Origin: Thermocrinis jamiesonii
Lineage (GTDB): Bacteria; Aquificota; Aquificia; Aquificales; Aquificaceae
NCBI RefSeq assembly: GCF_000702425.1
Contig: NZ_JNIE01000003.1
Span: 210,548-274,547, forward strand
DNA length: 64,000 nucleotides
Direction of reading: 5' to 3'
In this document: piece by piece, positions 54,653 through 64,000 of the stretch
Layout: each line of letters starts with the position of its first letter
Position numbering within the stretch: the stretch's first letter is position 1
Notes under the pieces: model-generated
The model's database searches: none
What the model was told of the DNA's origin: nothing
The model's input: only the letters and a program-made list of their open reading frames with translations
Program-made: the position numbers and the translations under genes

Positions 54653-55456
54653 TTATAAATCAGCAAGGGATTTTACTAAATCGTAATTTAAGGAGTGACC
54701 CCCGTAATAAGATACGATCCTTCCCTTTATGTATTTTCCTAACAAAGAAAGATCCCCTATTAGGTCCAAAAGTTTGTGTCTTATGGGCTCGTCTTTGGAT
54801 CTTAAACCTTCAGAGTTATACACTTTTCCGCCTTTTCCAAAAACTACCGCATTTTTCAAACTTCCGCCCTTTGCAAGTCCCGCTTTTCTGAGAGCTTCCA
54901 CTTGATGATCATAACAGAAGGTTCTGGCAAAGATCAGTTCTTTTATGTTTCCTTTGAACCTTACCCTACGGTCTTTGAATAGACCTTCCACGCTCCCCAC
55001 GTATTCAGCCACAAACTGATCAAACGGTAAAGCTTCAATTCTTGCAGTGCAGTTTCTAACACTTACAGGGGTTTTTATTTCCAACACCTCCTTTTCTTTT
55101 TCCAATTTATGAACAAGCTTTTTCAGTTTTTTATAGAAAAAATAACCACTGCCGTCCATTGCTGGAATTTCCCAGCCTTCTAAAACTTCAATTACAAGGT
55201 TATCAATACCAAGCATGTAAAGAACAGCCATAAGGTGCTCAACGGTCTTTATTACCCTATCACCTTTACCCAGATCTGTGGAGTGTCTCGTATTAACAAC
55301 ATATTTGTAGTTAGCTTGTATATACTCGCCCTTGACAAAAAACCTAATGCCTTTGTAACTATCGTCTGGGTGTAGCCTGATCTTGGAATACTCTCCCGTG
55401 TGAAGCCCTATACCTTCAAACTCCACTACGTCCCTTATCGTAGCCTGATACATCAA
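54653..55456 (-). CDS. lpxC: UDP-3-O-acyl-N-acetylglucosamine deacetylase
   Basis: A 267-residue zinc deacetylase that commits the cell to lipid A synthesis. EGIGLHTGEYSKIRLHPDD begins domain I. HSTDLGKGDRVIKTVEHLMA carries a zinc histidine. The last zinc site and the base are in IRHKLLDLIGDLSLLGKYI. Length is a little under the usual 300. It follows hemD by 7 bases. Confidence 0.95.
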   Translation of the reverse strand: MMYQATIRDVVEFEGIGLHTGEYSKIRLHPDDSYKGIRFFVKGEYIQANYKYVVNTRHSTDLGKGDRVIKTVEHLMAVLYMLGIDNLVIEVLEGWEIPAMDGSGYFFYKKLKKLVHKLEKEKEVLEIKTPVSVRNCTARIEALPFDQFVAEYVGSVEGLFKDRRVRFKGNIKELIFARTFCYDHQVEALRKAGLAKGGSLKNAVVFGKGGKVYNSEGLRSKDEPIRHKLLDLIGDLSLLGKYIKGRIVSYYGGHSLNYDLVKSLADL

Positions 55457-55463
55457 CCTTATA

Positions 55464-56195
55464 TTATTGCAAAAAAGATGCCAACCTTTTAATCGTGTTT
55501 AAAACTTCATACATGCTTGGTTTCTTTGGCACTTCACACTCCGCGTTAAAAAGTTTTTCCCACTGCTCTTTTGTAGTTTTGCCAATACATATGATTTTTT
55601 TATCCTTCAAACTCGGTTTATTGTTTAGCTTTTGCAAATTTGCAAAAAAAGACTTGACTGCAGAAGGACTTGCAAAGACTAAAAAGTTAGACGCCTTGAG
55701 CTTTTCCTCCAGTTCCTGCGCCGGATAATCCACCATTTTTATTTGATAAACATCTAAAGGAAACACCTCAAAACCCATCTGTCTTAGCTTTTTTATAACC
55801 TCTTCCCTTCCAATGTTAGACCTTGGGATAAGAACTCTTCCAGAGTGTCCTTCCAAAAGTTTGATTAACTCCTCTCCATAGTACTCCGCTGGCACAGCCC
55901 AAACAGTGTATCCGTACCTTTCAACCATCTCCTTTGTCTTTTCGCCCACCGCTAAGATCTTTTCTTTCCCACTTAAAGCACATCTTGAGAGAAAATACTT
56001 GACCGCCTTCTGACTTTGAAAGATAACAAAGTCAAACTTACCTTCGGGAGGCTCAAATTCAAGCGCTTCTTCATCTATTAACGGCAAACTAACTACTTTA
56101 AATCCTTCCTTTTCAAAGATCACTCTATCCTTCTGTATATCTTCCTTAGCCCGTGTTAGCAGTACAGTCAGTTTTTTGTCATCCACTGGTTTCAA
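55464..56195 (-). CDS. hemD: Uroporphyrinogen-III synthase
   Basis: A 243-residue protein with the two-lobe fold of HemD, which is poorly conserved but recognisable: LLTRAKEDIQKDRVIFEKEG, VIFQSQKAVKYFLSRC, FLVFASPSAVKSFFANLQKL and KDKKIICIGKTTKEQWEKLF. It closes the ring that leads to heme and siroheme. Only hemB of that route is also in the window. lpxC follows within 7 bases. Confidence 0.85.
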   Translation of the reverse strand: MKPVDDKKLTVLLTRAKEDIQKDRVIFEKEGFKVVSLPLIDEEALEFEPPEGKFDFVIFQSQKAVKYFLSRCALSGKEKILAVGEKTKEMVERYGYTVWAVPAEYYGEELIKLLEGHSGRVLIPRSNIGREEVIKKLRQMGFEVFPLDVYQIKMVDYPAQELEEKLKASNFLVFASPSAVKSFFANLQKLNNKPSLKDKKIICIGKTTKEQWEKLFNAECEVPKKPSMYEVLNTIKRLASFLQ

Positions 56196-56252
56196 ACCCC
56201 TCTTGCACTGCGCCTGTTTTACGAATTATAATTTAGGTTAAGGAGGTGAGTC

Positions 56253-56546
56253 ATGCCGGTATTTGTGATGTTAACCACACTAACAGACGAAGGTATGAAA
56301 ACTTTGAAGAATAAGCCCGAAAGGATCAAAGAAGTGGATAAAGAGGTGATGGATAAATTTGGAGTTAAGATCTTGGCTCAGTATGCGGTAATGGGACCTT
56401 ACGACTTTGTAAACATAATAGAAGCTCCGGACAACGACACAGTAGTAAAGATGGCCATAGAGTTGGGGTCCAGAGGGACTATAAGAACACTGACAATGCC
56501 AGCTATAGAAATTGATAGGCTAATAGAGGACCTAAAGAGCATCTGA
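56253..56546 (+). CDS. GYD-domain protein
   Basis: A 97-residue protein of the GYD family: VFVMLTTLTDEGMKTLKNKP, QYAVMGPYDFVNIIEAPDND and the C-terminal IELGSRGTIRTLTMPAIEID. The GPYDF core stands for the named Gly-Tyr-Asp. Function of the family is unknown. It is preceded by TTAAGGAGG and co-directional with metF. Confidence 0.9.
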   Translation: MPVFVMLTTLTDEGMKTLKNKPERIKEVDKEVMDKFGVKILAQYAVMGPYDFVNIIEAPDNDTVVKMAIELGSRGTIRTLTMPAIEIDRLIEDLKSI

Positions 56547-56551
56547 AATTT

Positions 56552-56893
56552 ATGTATCATGCCCTTGAGCTCTTTTTGAACATAGCACAGGCTTATACTG
56601 ACCTTACCTTCGGAAGAAGTAAGGACGAGTTAATAAGTAAGTGTATAAAGGCTTTAAGGCTTTTAAAAGATCAATCCTTAGAGAGTGTAAAGGCCAATAA
56701 GGAAGTTAGCGCAGGAATTGAGCCCTTTTTGGAAAGGTTAGAAGCATTTGTAAAGGAACATCCGGAAGAGTTAGGCTGTCTTCTACAGCTTTTGGGGATA
56801 TTCCTAAAATCTCCCATCCCGTGTAAAATAAGACTGATAAACTTTTCGGAGGTTTTGTTTGAAAATAGGAGAGATATTAAAGAGGGAATTTAG
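56552..56893 (+). CDS. Unknown 113-aa helical protein
   Basis: A helical protein of 113 residues with a terminal segment [20 protein letters not shown], no membrane helix and no motif known to me. It begins 5 bases after the GYD gene and overlaps the metF start by 35 bases. Translation of metF may depend on it, since the metF ribosome site lies inside it. Confidence 0.65.
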   Translation: MYHALELFLNIAQAYTDLTFGRSKDELISKCIKALRLLKDQSLESVKANKEVSAGIEPFLERLEAFVKEHPEELGCLLQLLGIFLKSPIPCKIRLINFSEVLFENRRDIKEGI

Positions 56894-57746
56894 TGTATCC
56901 TTTGAGTTTTTTCCTCCTAAGTCTGCAGAAGGTGAAGCCGAGCTTTTTAGAACCATAAAAGAATTGGAAACTATAAGACCAACCTTTGTATCTGTTACCT
57001 ACGGAGCGGGCGGAAGCACAAGGGATAGAACAAGAAACATAGCTAAGAGAATACACACAGAAACTAATATAACCGTAATGGCTCATCTAACGTGCATAGC
57101 GCATTCTAAGGAAGAAATAATGCAGATATTACAAGATTACAAAGATATAGGAATAGAAAACATTTTGGCTCTCAGAGGAGATGTTCCAAAGGATGGCTTA
57201 AAGGATTCTACAAAAGGATGCAAATATGCGGTAGAATTGGTAAGGTTTATACGAGAAAACTTCGGTGATTGGTTTTCCATAGGTGTGGCAAGCTATCCAG
57301 AAAAACATCCAGAATCTCCTAACATGGACTGGGAAATTAAGCATTTCAAAGAAAAAGTTTTGGCTGGTGCTGACTTTTCCATAACTCAGATGTTCTTTGA
57401 TAATACCTACTATTATAGGTTCGTGGAAAGGTGCCAAAGGGAAGGTATAAACATACCTATCATACCGGGCATTATGCCTATAACCAATTTTAGTCAGATA
57501 AAAAAGTTTGCGATCATGTGCGGTGCAACTATACCACAGAACTTGGTGGAGCTCTTGGAACCTTATTCTGACAATCCGGAGGAAACTACAAAAAGGGGAG
57601 TGGAATTTGCCATAAAGCAGTGTGAAGACCTTTTAAGTAACGGTGTGCCAGGTCTGCACTTTTACACTTTAAACAAGTCTAAGGCAACCTTGCTCATATA
57701 CCAAGCCATAAAACATAAGATACCTATTAAGGACCTATCTGTCTGA
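56859..57746 (+). CDS. metF: Methylenetetrahydrofolate reductase
   Basis: A 295-residue FAD TIM-barrel enzyme that makes 5-methyltetrahydrofolate for methionine. [20 protein letters not shown] at the start, [20 protein letters not shown] and [26 protein letters not shown] and [18 protein letters not shown] are typical. The start is TTG at 56859, preceded by GGAGG by 5 bases, since no ATG lies near the family N-terminus. It overlaps the CsbD-like gene by 20 bases. Confidence 0.96.
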   Translation: MKIGEILKREFSVSFEFFPPKSAEGEAELFRTIKELETIRPTFVSVTYGAGGSTRDRTRNIAKRIHTETNITVMAHLTCIAHSKEEIMQILQDYKDIGIENILALRGDVPKDGLKDSTKGCKYAVELVRFIRENFGDWFSIGVASYPEKHPESPNMDWEIKHFKEKVLAGADFSITQMFFDNTYYYRFVERCQREGINIPIIPGIMPITNFSQIKKFAIMCGATIPQNLVELLEPYSDNPEETTKRGVEFAIKQCEDLLSNGVPGLHFYTLNKSKATLLIYQAIKHKIPIKDLSV

Positions 57747-59133
57747 GGAAAGGAGGTATCTCTTCGCTCTTTGTCCATCCACACTCATCAAGAATGATCT
57801 CTATGGTTTCCTCCCTTTTGCCCGTTTTTTGAGAAGCATACTTTATAAAGTCAGCCCTTTTGCCCTTGAAGTTTTCTATCTCCTCTTCCGAAACTTCCGG
57901 CAATCTGGAGGTTATTCTCTGCTTTACTATTTTCCAAGCGGTGCTGTTGCTATATAGGTCAAACTTTTTATCCCTTATGGTAACCTTTGTTGTTAGCTCT
58001 TTCAGAAATTCAAACCTTTCGGGGCTTATGGTTAGAATAGTTTCTGCCATCAGAGGATCTGCGGTGTAAAAGATCCCAAATAGCTTTCCTAAGATTCTCC
58101 TGTGGGTTAGAATTATACGGTCAAGTATTGTCTGCACCTCCTCTTCTAATTTTTCATAGACAAGGTCGTAATAGTTCAGAGTTTCAAGTTCTAGACCACC
58201 TATGTGTCTTATAAAGTTTGCCACATTCCCATAATAAACTTTCTGTTTCTCTTCTTTCTTTGTTGGAGTTGGCTTAGCTTCCTCTCCATAGTCAAGTACC
58301 ACATCCGTATGGACAGGAGGTATGATATGATAAGTTTCTGACTCCCATCCAGCCTTTCTTAGAATCTGTTCTGCACCATCTTCGTCTATGTTATATCTGG
58401 ACATTAGCATTTTTTTAAGCCCTTCCCTGTCCCTTCTGTATTTATCCAGCTCTTCCTCCGGTATATCTACTTCCACATACACAAGCTTATCAGTGCCGTT
58501 TTCCCTTATGAATATGTTTTTCCGACCCTTTATGTGCCTTTTTATGAAATTCCACTCTTCGTCGGTCATAACCGGTTCTGGATGCCACATTTTGGACATC
58601 TCTTCTTCTAACTCCAAGTAAGGCACCGATTCGTACCAAGTGGCGTTGTTTAGCTTAAGCTCTACAGATTCTCTGCTTTCCCCGACCTTATCCATTACGT
58701 ATTCTATAAACTCCTTTCTCTTGAACTTAAAGTTTTCTATCTCCTCCAAAGTAAGGGAGGGAAAGAGTATCTTAAGTTTGTATTTTATGTAATCCCAGTT
58801 GCCAAATAGGTTTTGGTGTTCTATCGCCTCGTATCCGTAAGGATTATTGCGCAGGAAGTCAAAGTAGTATCCTATAAACGTCCTTACTCTTGGGTCTGTG
58901 CTAGCCAACACCTTAATAAAATCCGGGTCGTAATACTCTATAATCTGAAGAAGGCGAGCTATGTTTACTTTTTTCACATTTTCCAGATGACAAAACTCTA
59001 CCCTATATTCTGCAGGAAGATCGTGATTGCAGTATTCGTTCATCACATCCATTTCCCTTTTAAGCATACTGCGGAAAAAGGCCAACTTTTCCCTTCTGTT
59101 TAAACTTGTTTTTTCTAAGAGTTTCTCAATCAT
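57727..59133 (-). CDS. Protein with three CsbD-like modules, function unknown
   Basis: A 468-residue soluble protein. A pattern recurs at residues 113-166, 194-263 and 400-453: Trp-x-x-Ile-Lys helix, then [20 protein letters not shown] or [20 protein letters not shown], a Tyr-Gly or Lys-x-Gly turn, and an end helix to Trp (LRKAGW, LDECGW). This resembles the CsbD/YjbJ stress domain, which is usually a single 60-70-residue protein. The middle copy has an insert of about 25 residues. Between modules lie an acidic low-complexity link (about 284-298) and helical parts. The rest of the protein is unrecognised. It lies convergent to metF. Confidence 0.6.
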   Translation of the reverse strand: MIEKLLEKTSLNRREKLAFFRSMLKREMDVMNEYCNHDLPAEYRVEFCHLENVKKVNIARLLQIIEYYDPDFIKVLASTDPRVRTFIGYYFDFLRNNPYGYEAIEHQNLFGNWDYIKYKLKILFPSLTLEEIENFKFKRKEFIEYVMDKVGESRESVELKLNNATWYESVPYLELEEEMSKMWHPEPVMTDEEWNFIKRHIKGRKNIFIRENGTDKLVYVEVDIPEEELDKYRRDREGLKKMLMSRYNIDEDGAEQILRKAGWESETYHIIPPVHTDVVLDYGEEAKPTPTKKEEKQKVYYGNVANFIRHIGGLELETLNYYDLVYEKLEEEVQTILDRIILTHRRILGKLFGIFYTADPLMAETILTISPERFEFLKELTTKVTIRDKKFDLYSNSTAWKIVKQRITSRLPEVSEEEIENFKGKRADFIKYASQKTGKREETIEIILDECGWTKSEEIPPFLRQIGP

Positions 59134-59161
59134 AGCTATACACCCCAGAAACTTTTGATGT

Positions 59162-60097
59162 TTAATTTAAGCCTGCTTTGAGATTTTGAACAGTTTCTGA
59201 GCTAACCTTTAGAATAAAATCTACCCCTTCTTGGAGAGTCATGCGATCCATATCAACCTCTATCCATCCTTGCTTTCTAAACCACCTTATCTGTCTCTTT
59301 GCGTATTCTTTTGTGTTCTTTATTATCCTTTTTATCGCATTCTCCAAAGTTATCTCCCCTTTAAAGTATGGCACAAGCTCTTTGTAGCCTATGGCCTGCT
59401 GGGATGTTAGAAATTTTTCAAAGCCCATCTCCAAAAGGCTCTTAACTTCATCCAAAAGACCTTCTTCCACCATTCTTTTTACCCTCTGCTCTATTCTTTT
59501 AGCTAAGCTTTCCCAAGAACGCTTTATGTAAAACCCAAGAAAACTAAACCTTGGACTTTGCCATCTGTGAAAGTAGGAAAAGGGTTTGCCCGTCTGAAGG
59601 AACACCTCCAGCGCCCTGACAATTCTTCTTGTATCCTTAGGATGGATTTTTTTTGCATAAAGTGGATCAATTGTTTTAAGCTTTTGGTAAAGGTATGCAC
59701 TACCTTTTTTTTCAGCTACATAGTATAACCTTTTTCTCAAACTCCAATCTGGGTCCGGTGTGTATGCAAGACCGTATAGCAGAACCTGAAAGTACAAGTA
59801 AGTGCCACCGCACAGAATTGGAACTTTTCCCCTACTTTTTATATCCTCTATAGCCTTTATGGCTAATTCTTCAAATATCTTAGCGTCAAAGTATTCTCCT
59901 GGCTCCAAGATGTCTACAAGATGCTGTTTTACACCACAGTTTTTTTGTTTAGCGGTTCCTATGTCCATATGCTTGTAAACCGCCATTGAATCTACGCTTA
60001 CTATTTCTGTGTCTATCTTCTTAGCTAAGGCACACGCTAACTCAGACTTACCGCTTCCCGTAGGGCCACCAATAAGCAAAAGGTCATATGGGTTCAA
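59162..60097 (-). CDS. miaA: tRNA dimethylallyltransferase
   Basis: A 311-residue enzyme that adds an isopentenyl group to A37 of tRNAs. The P-loop is [55 protein letters not shown] and [20 protein letters not shown], then TQ-like [18 protein letters not shown] and [20 protein letters not shown] are conserved. It overlaps the end of rpoD by 14 bases. Confidence 0.96.
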   Translation of the reverse strand: MNPYDLLLIGGPTGSGKSELACALAKKIDTEIVSVDSMAVYKHMDIGTAKQKNCGVKQHLVDILEPGEYFDAKIFEELAIKAIEDIKSRGKVPILCGGTYLYFQVLLYGLAYTPDPDWSLRKRLYYVAEKKGSAYLYQKLKTIDPLYAKKIHPKDTRRIVRALEVFLQTGKPFSYFHRWQSPRFSFLGFYIKRSWESLAKRIEQRVKRMVEEGLLDEVKSLLEMGFEKFLTSQQAIGYKELVPYFKGEITLENAIKRIIKNTKEYAKRQIRWFRKQGWIEVDMDRMTLQEGVDFILKVSSETVQNLKAGLN

Positions 60098-61799
60098 AGT
60101 CCTTTAGATACTTAGCCCTTGCAGGATCTCTTAGCTTTCTTATGGCTTTATTCTCTATCTGCCTTATTCTCTCTCTGGTTAAGTTGAACATTTTACCTAT
60201 CTGCTCTAAGGTGTATTCTGTACCATCCACAAGCCCGTATCTGTACATCAAAATCTCCCTTTCCTTTTCGCTCAATGTTTGTAGAACCTTTATCAGCTGT
60301 TCCCTCAGTATTCTTCTGGTCGCTTCCTCTTCCGGTGAAGGAACACTTCTGTCCTCTATGAAGTCCTTTAGATGTGCATCTTCGTCATCTCCTATAGGAG
60401 TTTCTAAGGATACTGGTTCCTGGGATATTCTCAAAACTTTTCTTGTCTTTTCTACGGGTATTCCTAAGTATTTGGCAACTTCCTCTGCCAACGGTTCTCT
60501 TCCCAGTTCTTGGAATAGCTTCTTGTGGGCTTTGGTTATGTCGTTTATTGTTTCTATCATGTGAACCGGTATTCTTATGGTTCTCGCTTGGTCTGCTATT
60601 GCCCTGGTTACCGCCTGCCTTATCCACCAAGTAGCATAGGTGGAAAACTTGTATCCCTTTCTGTAGTCGTATTTATCTACCGCCTTCATCAGACCTATAT
60701 TACCTTCTTGTATAAGGTCCAAGAAGGGCAAACCCCTATTTACATACTTTTTAGCTATAGAAACCACGAGCCTAAGGTTGCACTTTACCATTACCTGTTT
60801 TGCCTGAATAACCTTTGTCCTACCTTCTTTTATTATCTGTATTACTCTTTTTATCTCTTCAGGTATGATTCCAAGCTCTCTTTCTAAATCTTTAAGCTCT
60901 TTCTGTATAGCCAAAAACTCGCTTTTTAACATCTGCAACATTGCAAAGTTATATCCTGCCCTTTCTGCCTTTGCCTGCAAGTCTGCGTTATAGTCGCACT
61001 CTTTTATTAACTGCTCTATGTCCGGATGGATCTTCTCAAGCTTTATTTTTCTCTGTTCATACTCTTTCATCTTTTTGGCGTATTTTTGATAAAGGTTTAG
61101 AAGCTCGTCTGCTATCCTTTCAAACTTTGAATATTTGAGCTTCATTTCTTTGAGTATTCTGTTCATTTTAGCGTGCCTTTTCAGGTATTCCTTCTTATAC
61201 TCAGGAAGCTTGTAGGACAGATAAAGATCCCTCCAGTAAAGCGCATCTTTGTAAGCTTTTGCTAATTCTAAGCCTTTTTCTATAAACTGTCTTTCTAATT
61301 GCTCGTGTGATTCTTCGTATTCTTCCACGGTTTTGCTTTCGTCAAAGGTGTCCATGATGTCCTGAACCCTTAGCTTGCCGTTGCATACATTGCCCCACTC
61401 TCTCAAAACCCTCTCCACCAAAAAGGAAGTTCTCAGAAGCCCCCTTCTCATTATCTTCCTACCCATCTCTATTTGCTTAGCATACTTTATCTCCTCTTCC
61501 CTTGTTAAAAGCGGTATTTTTCCCATTTCTCTAAGATATAGCCTTACGGGATCGCCGTCCTTTGAGGTCTGCAAAAGGTGATCGGTAGATACCAAGAAAT
61601 CCTCGTCCCTTGTTATTTCTTTAGTCTCTTCTTCGGTTTCAAGAAGCTTGATTCCTCTCTCTTGGAGGAAATCCATTACCTCTTCGTAAAGTTCTGTGTC
61701 AATCAGGCTATCACCTAAGGCCTCGTTCAACTCGTCGTAAGTAACATATCCTTTTTCTCCCAAGGAGATAAGCTTTTTCATAAGACTTCTGTTAATCAT
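60084..61799 (-). CDS. rpoD: Primary sigma factor RpoD (sigma-70)
   Basis: A 571-residue housekeeping sigma factor. Region 1.1 at the N-terminus ([20 protein letters not shown]), region 1.2 with [20 protein letters not shown], a helical spacer, regions 2.1-2.4 ([40 protein letters not shown]) and the region 4 helix-turn-helix [20 protein letters not shown]. It explains the sigma-70 style TTGACA/TATAAT boxes seen here. It is followed by miaA, a 14-base overlap. Confidence 0.98.
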   Translation of the reverse strand: MINRSLMKKLISLGEKGYVTYDELNEALGDSLIDTELYEEVMDFLQERGIKLLETEEETKEITRDEDFLVSTDHLLQTSKDGDPVRLYLREMGKIPLLTREEEIKYAKQIEMGRKIMRRGLLRTSFLVERVLREWGNVCNGKLRVQDIMDTFDESKTVEEYEESHEQLERQFIEKGLELAKAYKDALYWRDLYLSYKLPEYKKEYLKRHAKMNRILKEMKLKYSKFERIADELLNLYQKYAKKMKEYEQRKIKLEKIHPDIEQLIKECDYNADLQAKAERAGYNFAMLQMLKSEFLAIQKELKDLERELGIIPEEIKRVIQIIKEGRTKVIQAKQVMVKCNLRLVVSIAKKYVNRGLPFLDLIQEGNIGLMKAVDKYDYRKGYKFSTYATWWIRQAVTRAIADQARTIRIPVHMIETINDITKAHKKLFQELGREPLAEEVAKYLGIPVEKTRKVLRISQEPVSLETPIGDDEDAHLKDFIEDRSVPSPEEEATRRILREQLIKVLQTLSEKEREILMYRYGLVDGTEYTLEQIGKMFNLTRERIRQIENKAIRKLRDPARAKYLKDFEPI

Positions 61800-61847
61800 T
61801 CCTTACCTCCTTTACTCAAAACTTTATAATATAGGTCTGGACCTGCA

Positions 61848-62477
61848 TTATTGCAATATGTTTTGAACCTCCTCATCTTCCACCTGCCTAAAATCCCTAT
61901 AAAACATTCCTACCGCAAAAGGGGAATGCGTGGTAGAGCGATAACAGTAGACCTCATCTGCATAGTTTTTCAATCTTTCTTCAGTTTCCTTTGGACAAAC
62001 AGGCACTGCTACTATTATCCTTTTGGCACCTTTCCTTCTTAGATACTTTACCCCAGCCTCTACGGTCATACCCGTAGCTATACCATCATCCACCACTATA
62101 AACTCCATACCTTCAAATTGGGATATCAAGCCCTTTTCAAATTTTTTCTCCCTCTCCTTTATCTTTTTCAGCTCTTCTTGTGCAACTTTCTGTATAATAT
62201 TTGGCGTTAGCCCAAAGTACTCCACTGTACTTTTGTTCAAGTGTATTTCCCCGTCTGGGTCTATAGCACCAAAGGCTAATTCTGGATTTTCGGGAACACC
62301 GAGCTTTCTGACTATTAGAACTCCTAAGGGACAGCCCAAAAGTCTTGCAACTTCTTTTGCTACAACCACTCCCCCTCTGGGTATGCCAAGGACCATACAT
62401 CTTTCTTCATTTTTCAATTTATTCTTTAACCACTCACCAAGGATCCTACCTGCCTCCTGCCTATTGCTAAAAATCAT
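61848..62477 (-). CDS. Phosphoribosyltransferase-fold protein
   Basis: A 209-residue type I PRTase fold: VLGIPRGGVVVAKEVARLLG at the N-terminus and the PRPP motif FIVVDDGIATGMTVEAGVKY at about residues 128-147. It resembles the stand-alone phosphoribosyltransferases found in many thermophiles whose substrate is unknown. The acceptor base cannot be told, and some relatives bind no PRPP. There is a good start context in GATTTTTAGC. Confidence 0.85.
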   Translation of the reverse strand: MIFSNRQEAGRILGEWLKNKLKNEERCMVLGIPRGGVVVAKEVARLLGCPLGVLIVRKLGVPENPELAFGAIDPDGEIHLNKSTVEYFGLTPNIIQKVAQEELKKIKEREKKFEKGLISQFEGMEFIVVDDGIATGMTVEAGVKYLRRKGAKRIIVAVPVCPKETEERLKNYADEVYCYRSTTHSPFAVGMFYRDFRQVEDEEVQNILQ

Positions 62478-62515
62478 ATGTTTGTATTAATTTATGCGGT
62501 TAAAATATTTCCGTC

Positions 62516-62956
62516 ATGAAAACATACAAAGGGTGTAAGATACCGGAGGAACTTTACTACGATATAGAAAATCAAGTGTGGTATAAGATAGAAGAGAATG
62601 GTTTAGTCCGTGTTGGGGCAACGGACATAGGACAAACGAGGGCAGGTAAGATGGTAAATGTAAGGATAAAACCTCCGGGCAAGCACGTGCCAAAGGGAAA
62701 GCCCATTGCCTCTTTGGAAAGTGGTAAATGGACAGGCCCTATACCTGCGGTTATAGAAGGGGAAATAGTGGAAAGAAACGAAAGACTTTTTGACGAGCCA
62801 GAGCTTATAAACGAGGATCCATACGGAGAAGGTTGGATAGCCATAATAAAACCCACTAACCTTGAAAGGGATCTAAAGGACTTAGTAACTGGGGATATAG
62901 CCTTTGAGAAGATGAAGGAATACATAGAAAGGGAAGGGGTGGAGTGTAAAGGTTAA
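62516..62956 (+). CDS. GcvH-like lipoyl protein
   Basis: A 146-residue protein of the glycine cleavage H family. The lipoyl lysine is Lys71 in SLESGKWTGPIPAVIEGEIV. The VWYKIEENGLVRVGATDIGQ strand pattern and VERNERLFDEPELINEDPYG are typical. In many sulfur-oxidising bacteria such H-like proteins are lipoate carriers (LbpA) in the sHdr pathway instead of part of glycine cleavage. The Trp after Lys and no gcvT/P neighbours leave both options. It is divergent from the PRTase gene. Confidence 0.88.
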   Translation: MKTYKGCKIPEELYYDIENQVWYKIEENGLVRVGATDIGQTRAGKMVNVRIKPPGKHVPKGKPIASLESGKWTGPIPAVIEGEIVERNERLFDEPELINEDPYGEGWIAIIKPTNLERDLKDLVTGDIAFEKMKEYIEREGVECKG

Positions 62957-63435
62957 GGACAGCCAAACTTTTCTTTTAATTTTTTTGCAACGTAAGGATG
63001 GACCAAACCTTCCAACTTACCACAATAACTGGCTATTTCCCTTACTATGGTTGAACTTATGTGTATGTATTCCTGGGATGGCATCATAAATATGGTTTCT
63101 ACGCCTGCAAGCTTGTTGTTATTTAAGGCTATTTGAAGCTCGTATTCAAAATCGGTAAAGAGCCTAACACCTCTGACTATTACGTTTATACCCTCCATTT
63201 TCATAAAATCCACAAGCAGACAATCAAAACCCTTGACCTCTACCTTTGAACCCATTTCCTTGACCATGACTCTGAACATTTCCAGCCTTTCTTCAAGGTC
63301 AAACAAAATATGCTTTCTTGGATTTTTTGCTATGGCTACCACTACCTTCTCAAACAGCGCACAGCTTCTTTTGACTATGTCAAGGTGTCCCAGATGGGGA
63401 GGATCAAAGGTGCCCGGATAAACCACACTAATCAT
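62953..63435 (-). CDS. coaD: Phosphopantetheine adenylyltransferase
   Basis: A 160-residue enzyme for the fourth step of coenzyme A synthesis. The nucleotidyltransferase HxGH is in YPGTFDPPHLGHLDIVKRS. The second motif is the SSTIVREIASYCG region (ISSTIVRE). It starts at ATG 63435, since GGAAGGA is just before and the longer open frame runs into rsmD. It overlaps rsmD by 8 bases. Confidence 0.97.
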   Translation of the reverse strand: MISVVYPGTFDPPHLGHLDIVKRSCALFEKVVVAIAKNPRKHILFDLEERLEMFRVMVKEMGSKVEVKGFDCLLVDFMKMEGINVIVRGVRLFTDFEYELQIALNNNKLAGVETIFMMPSQEYIHISSTIVREIASYCGKLEGLVHPYVAKKLKEKFGCP

Positions 63436-63886
63436 ATTCCTTCCTCCAAATAGACAGGACTGTATCTCCATAAGTTTTTACCTTTTCTGCTCCAAAGTTT
63501 TGATTTTTTCTATGTTCAAGTATAAAAATACCTCCTTTAGCCAGTTTTCTAAGCGAAATTTCTATCAGTTTTTTGTAATCTTGATAGTCGTATGGAGGAT
63601 CTGCAAAAATTATATCCGGTGCGCCTTCAAAGGACTCTAAAAATTTTATAGCATCAGAAACTCTTACATCACCGCCTTTTTCCTTTATTAATTGGGCTAA
63701 CTTTTTGCTTTTTTCCACAAAAATTACCTTGGCTCCTCTTTCCATTGCCGTAAAACCTATCTGACCGCTTCCAGCAAATAGGTCTATAAACAGCTTTTCT
63801 TCTATATCTCCCAATATGTTGAATAATGCCTGTTTAACCATAGAAGAGGTGGGTCTAAGTTTGGATTTTCTACTTGATTTTTTCAT
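63428..63886 (-). CDS. rsmD: 16S rRNA (guanine966-N2)-methyltransferase RsmD
   Basis: A 152-residue methyltransferase: LRPTSSMVKQALFNILGDIE, LFIDLFAGSGQIGFTAMERG (motif I) and FADPPYDYQDYKKLIEISL (motif IV DPPY). It is a little shorter than the usual 190 residues. It is followed by coaD, the common order. ATG at 63886 lies 7 bases after TATAAT on this strand. Confidence 0.94.
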   Translation of the reverse strand: MKKSSRKSKLRPTSSMVKQALFNILGDIEEKLFIDLFAGSGQIGFTAMERGAKVIFVEKSKKLAQLIKEKGGDVRVSDAIKFLESFEGAPDIIFADPPYDYQDYKKLIEISLRKLAKGGIFILEHRKNQNFGAEKVKTYGDTVLSIWRKEYD

Positions 63887-63893
63887 AAGAGTT

Positions 63894-63899
63894 ATTATA
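63894..63899 (-). promoter_or_regulatory. -10 box of rsmD
   Basis: TATAAT on the minus strand ends 7 bases before the rsmD ATG. The repeat element begins 8 bases upstream, where the -35 would be. Confidence 0.5.
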
Positions 63900-63906
63900 A
63901 TTTGTT

Positions 63907-64000
63907 ATACGTCGGGTGAGAAATTAACTAAGCACATAGCTTTTTCTGAAGAAGCTGTAGCCAATAGCATATCCATAAAGGTAAGCCAAAAGTGTTATAC
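63907..64000 (+). mobile_element. Second copy of the inverted-repeat element (cut by the window edge)
   Basis: Starts ATACGTCGGGTGAGAAATTA and matches 35419-35513 with a few changes (AAGCTA to AAGCTG and AAA to GAA in the hairpin). The hairpin arms still pair, with G-U in place of A-U. The right end lies beyond the window, so it may be a full insertion sequence. Confidence 0.7.

Noticed and set aside
60088..60564. 158-codon plus-strand frame inside rpoD
   Set aside because: It is antisense to a clear sigma-70 gene and has no homology; many similar frames are shadows.

Overview
The window is one tightly packed stretch of a thermophilic bacterial chromosome, most likely from the Aquificaceae (Hydrogenobacter/Thermocrinis/Aquifex group). 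The assignment is inferred from protein content, not from a marker search. It rests on a split leucyl-tRNA synthetase (only the KMSKS-bearing beta part is here), a five-subunit 2-oxoacid:ferredoxin oxidoreductase of the reductive TCA cycle, a thioredoxin-fold [2Fe-2S] ferredoxin, short HisG, many overlapping unrelated genes and scattered operons. No rRNA, tRNA, CRISPR array or prophage was seen.

Layout. 1-3.6 kb: end of a probable ADP-ribosylglycohydrolase, hfq, a ferredoxin, a glycosyltransferase-methyltransferase fusion and a SapC-like protein. 3.6-7.6 kb: flagellar filament operon (fliC behind a sigma-28-type promoter, flaG, fliD, fliS, a FliT-like gene). 7.5-23.7 kb: housekeeping genes (leuB, proA, rseP, tal, a disulfide oxidoreductase, a GlpC/HdrD-like Fe-S protein, thrS, dapB, archease, ubiA-like, glyQ, ridA, thiD), a frameshifted M23 peptidase gene and a bactofilin. 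23.7-29.9 kb: one minus-strand operon joining the five oxidoreductase subunits to a 93-aa unknown, a G3E GTPase, an SbtA bicarbonate transporter and an SbtB-like PII protein. This looks like a carbon-supply and carbon-fixation unit and is the most interesting intact locus. 30-35.3 kb: leuS beta, hisG, nadB, yvcK, yceD-like.

35.3-37.7 kb is a scar. It holds truncated or frameshifted remains of hydrogenase-maturation genes (hypB start, hypX end, maturation protease end, hupH), a broken tetR, an intact Rrf2 regulator and a 223-bp inverted-repeat element. A second copy of the element enters the window at its right edge (63907). The line seems to have lost a hydrogenase maturation cluster.

37.7-64 kb is again ordinary and dense: atpC, argF, glmS, def, a SpoVG-like gene, resB, hemB, an LptF/G permease, tpiA, a P2A-type ATPase, purE, rpsP-khpA, rfaE1, lpxC, hemD, metF, a three-module CsbD-like protein, miaA, rpoD, a GcvH-like protein, coaD and rsmD. 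Many genes have TATAAT 6-10 bases before the start codon, often across the stop codon of the gene in front. This suggests frequent leaderless transcripts and internal promoters.
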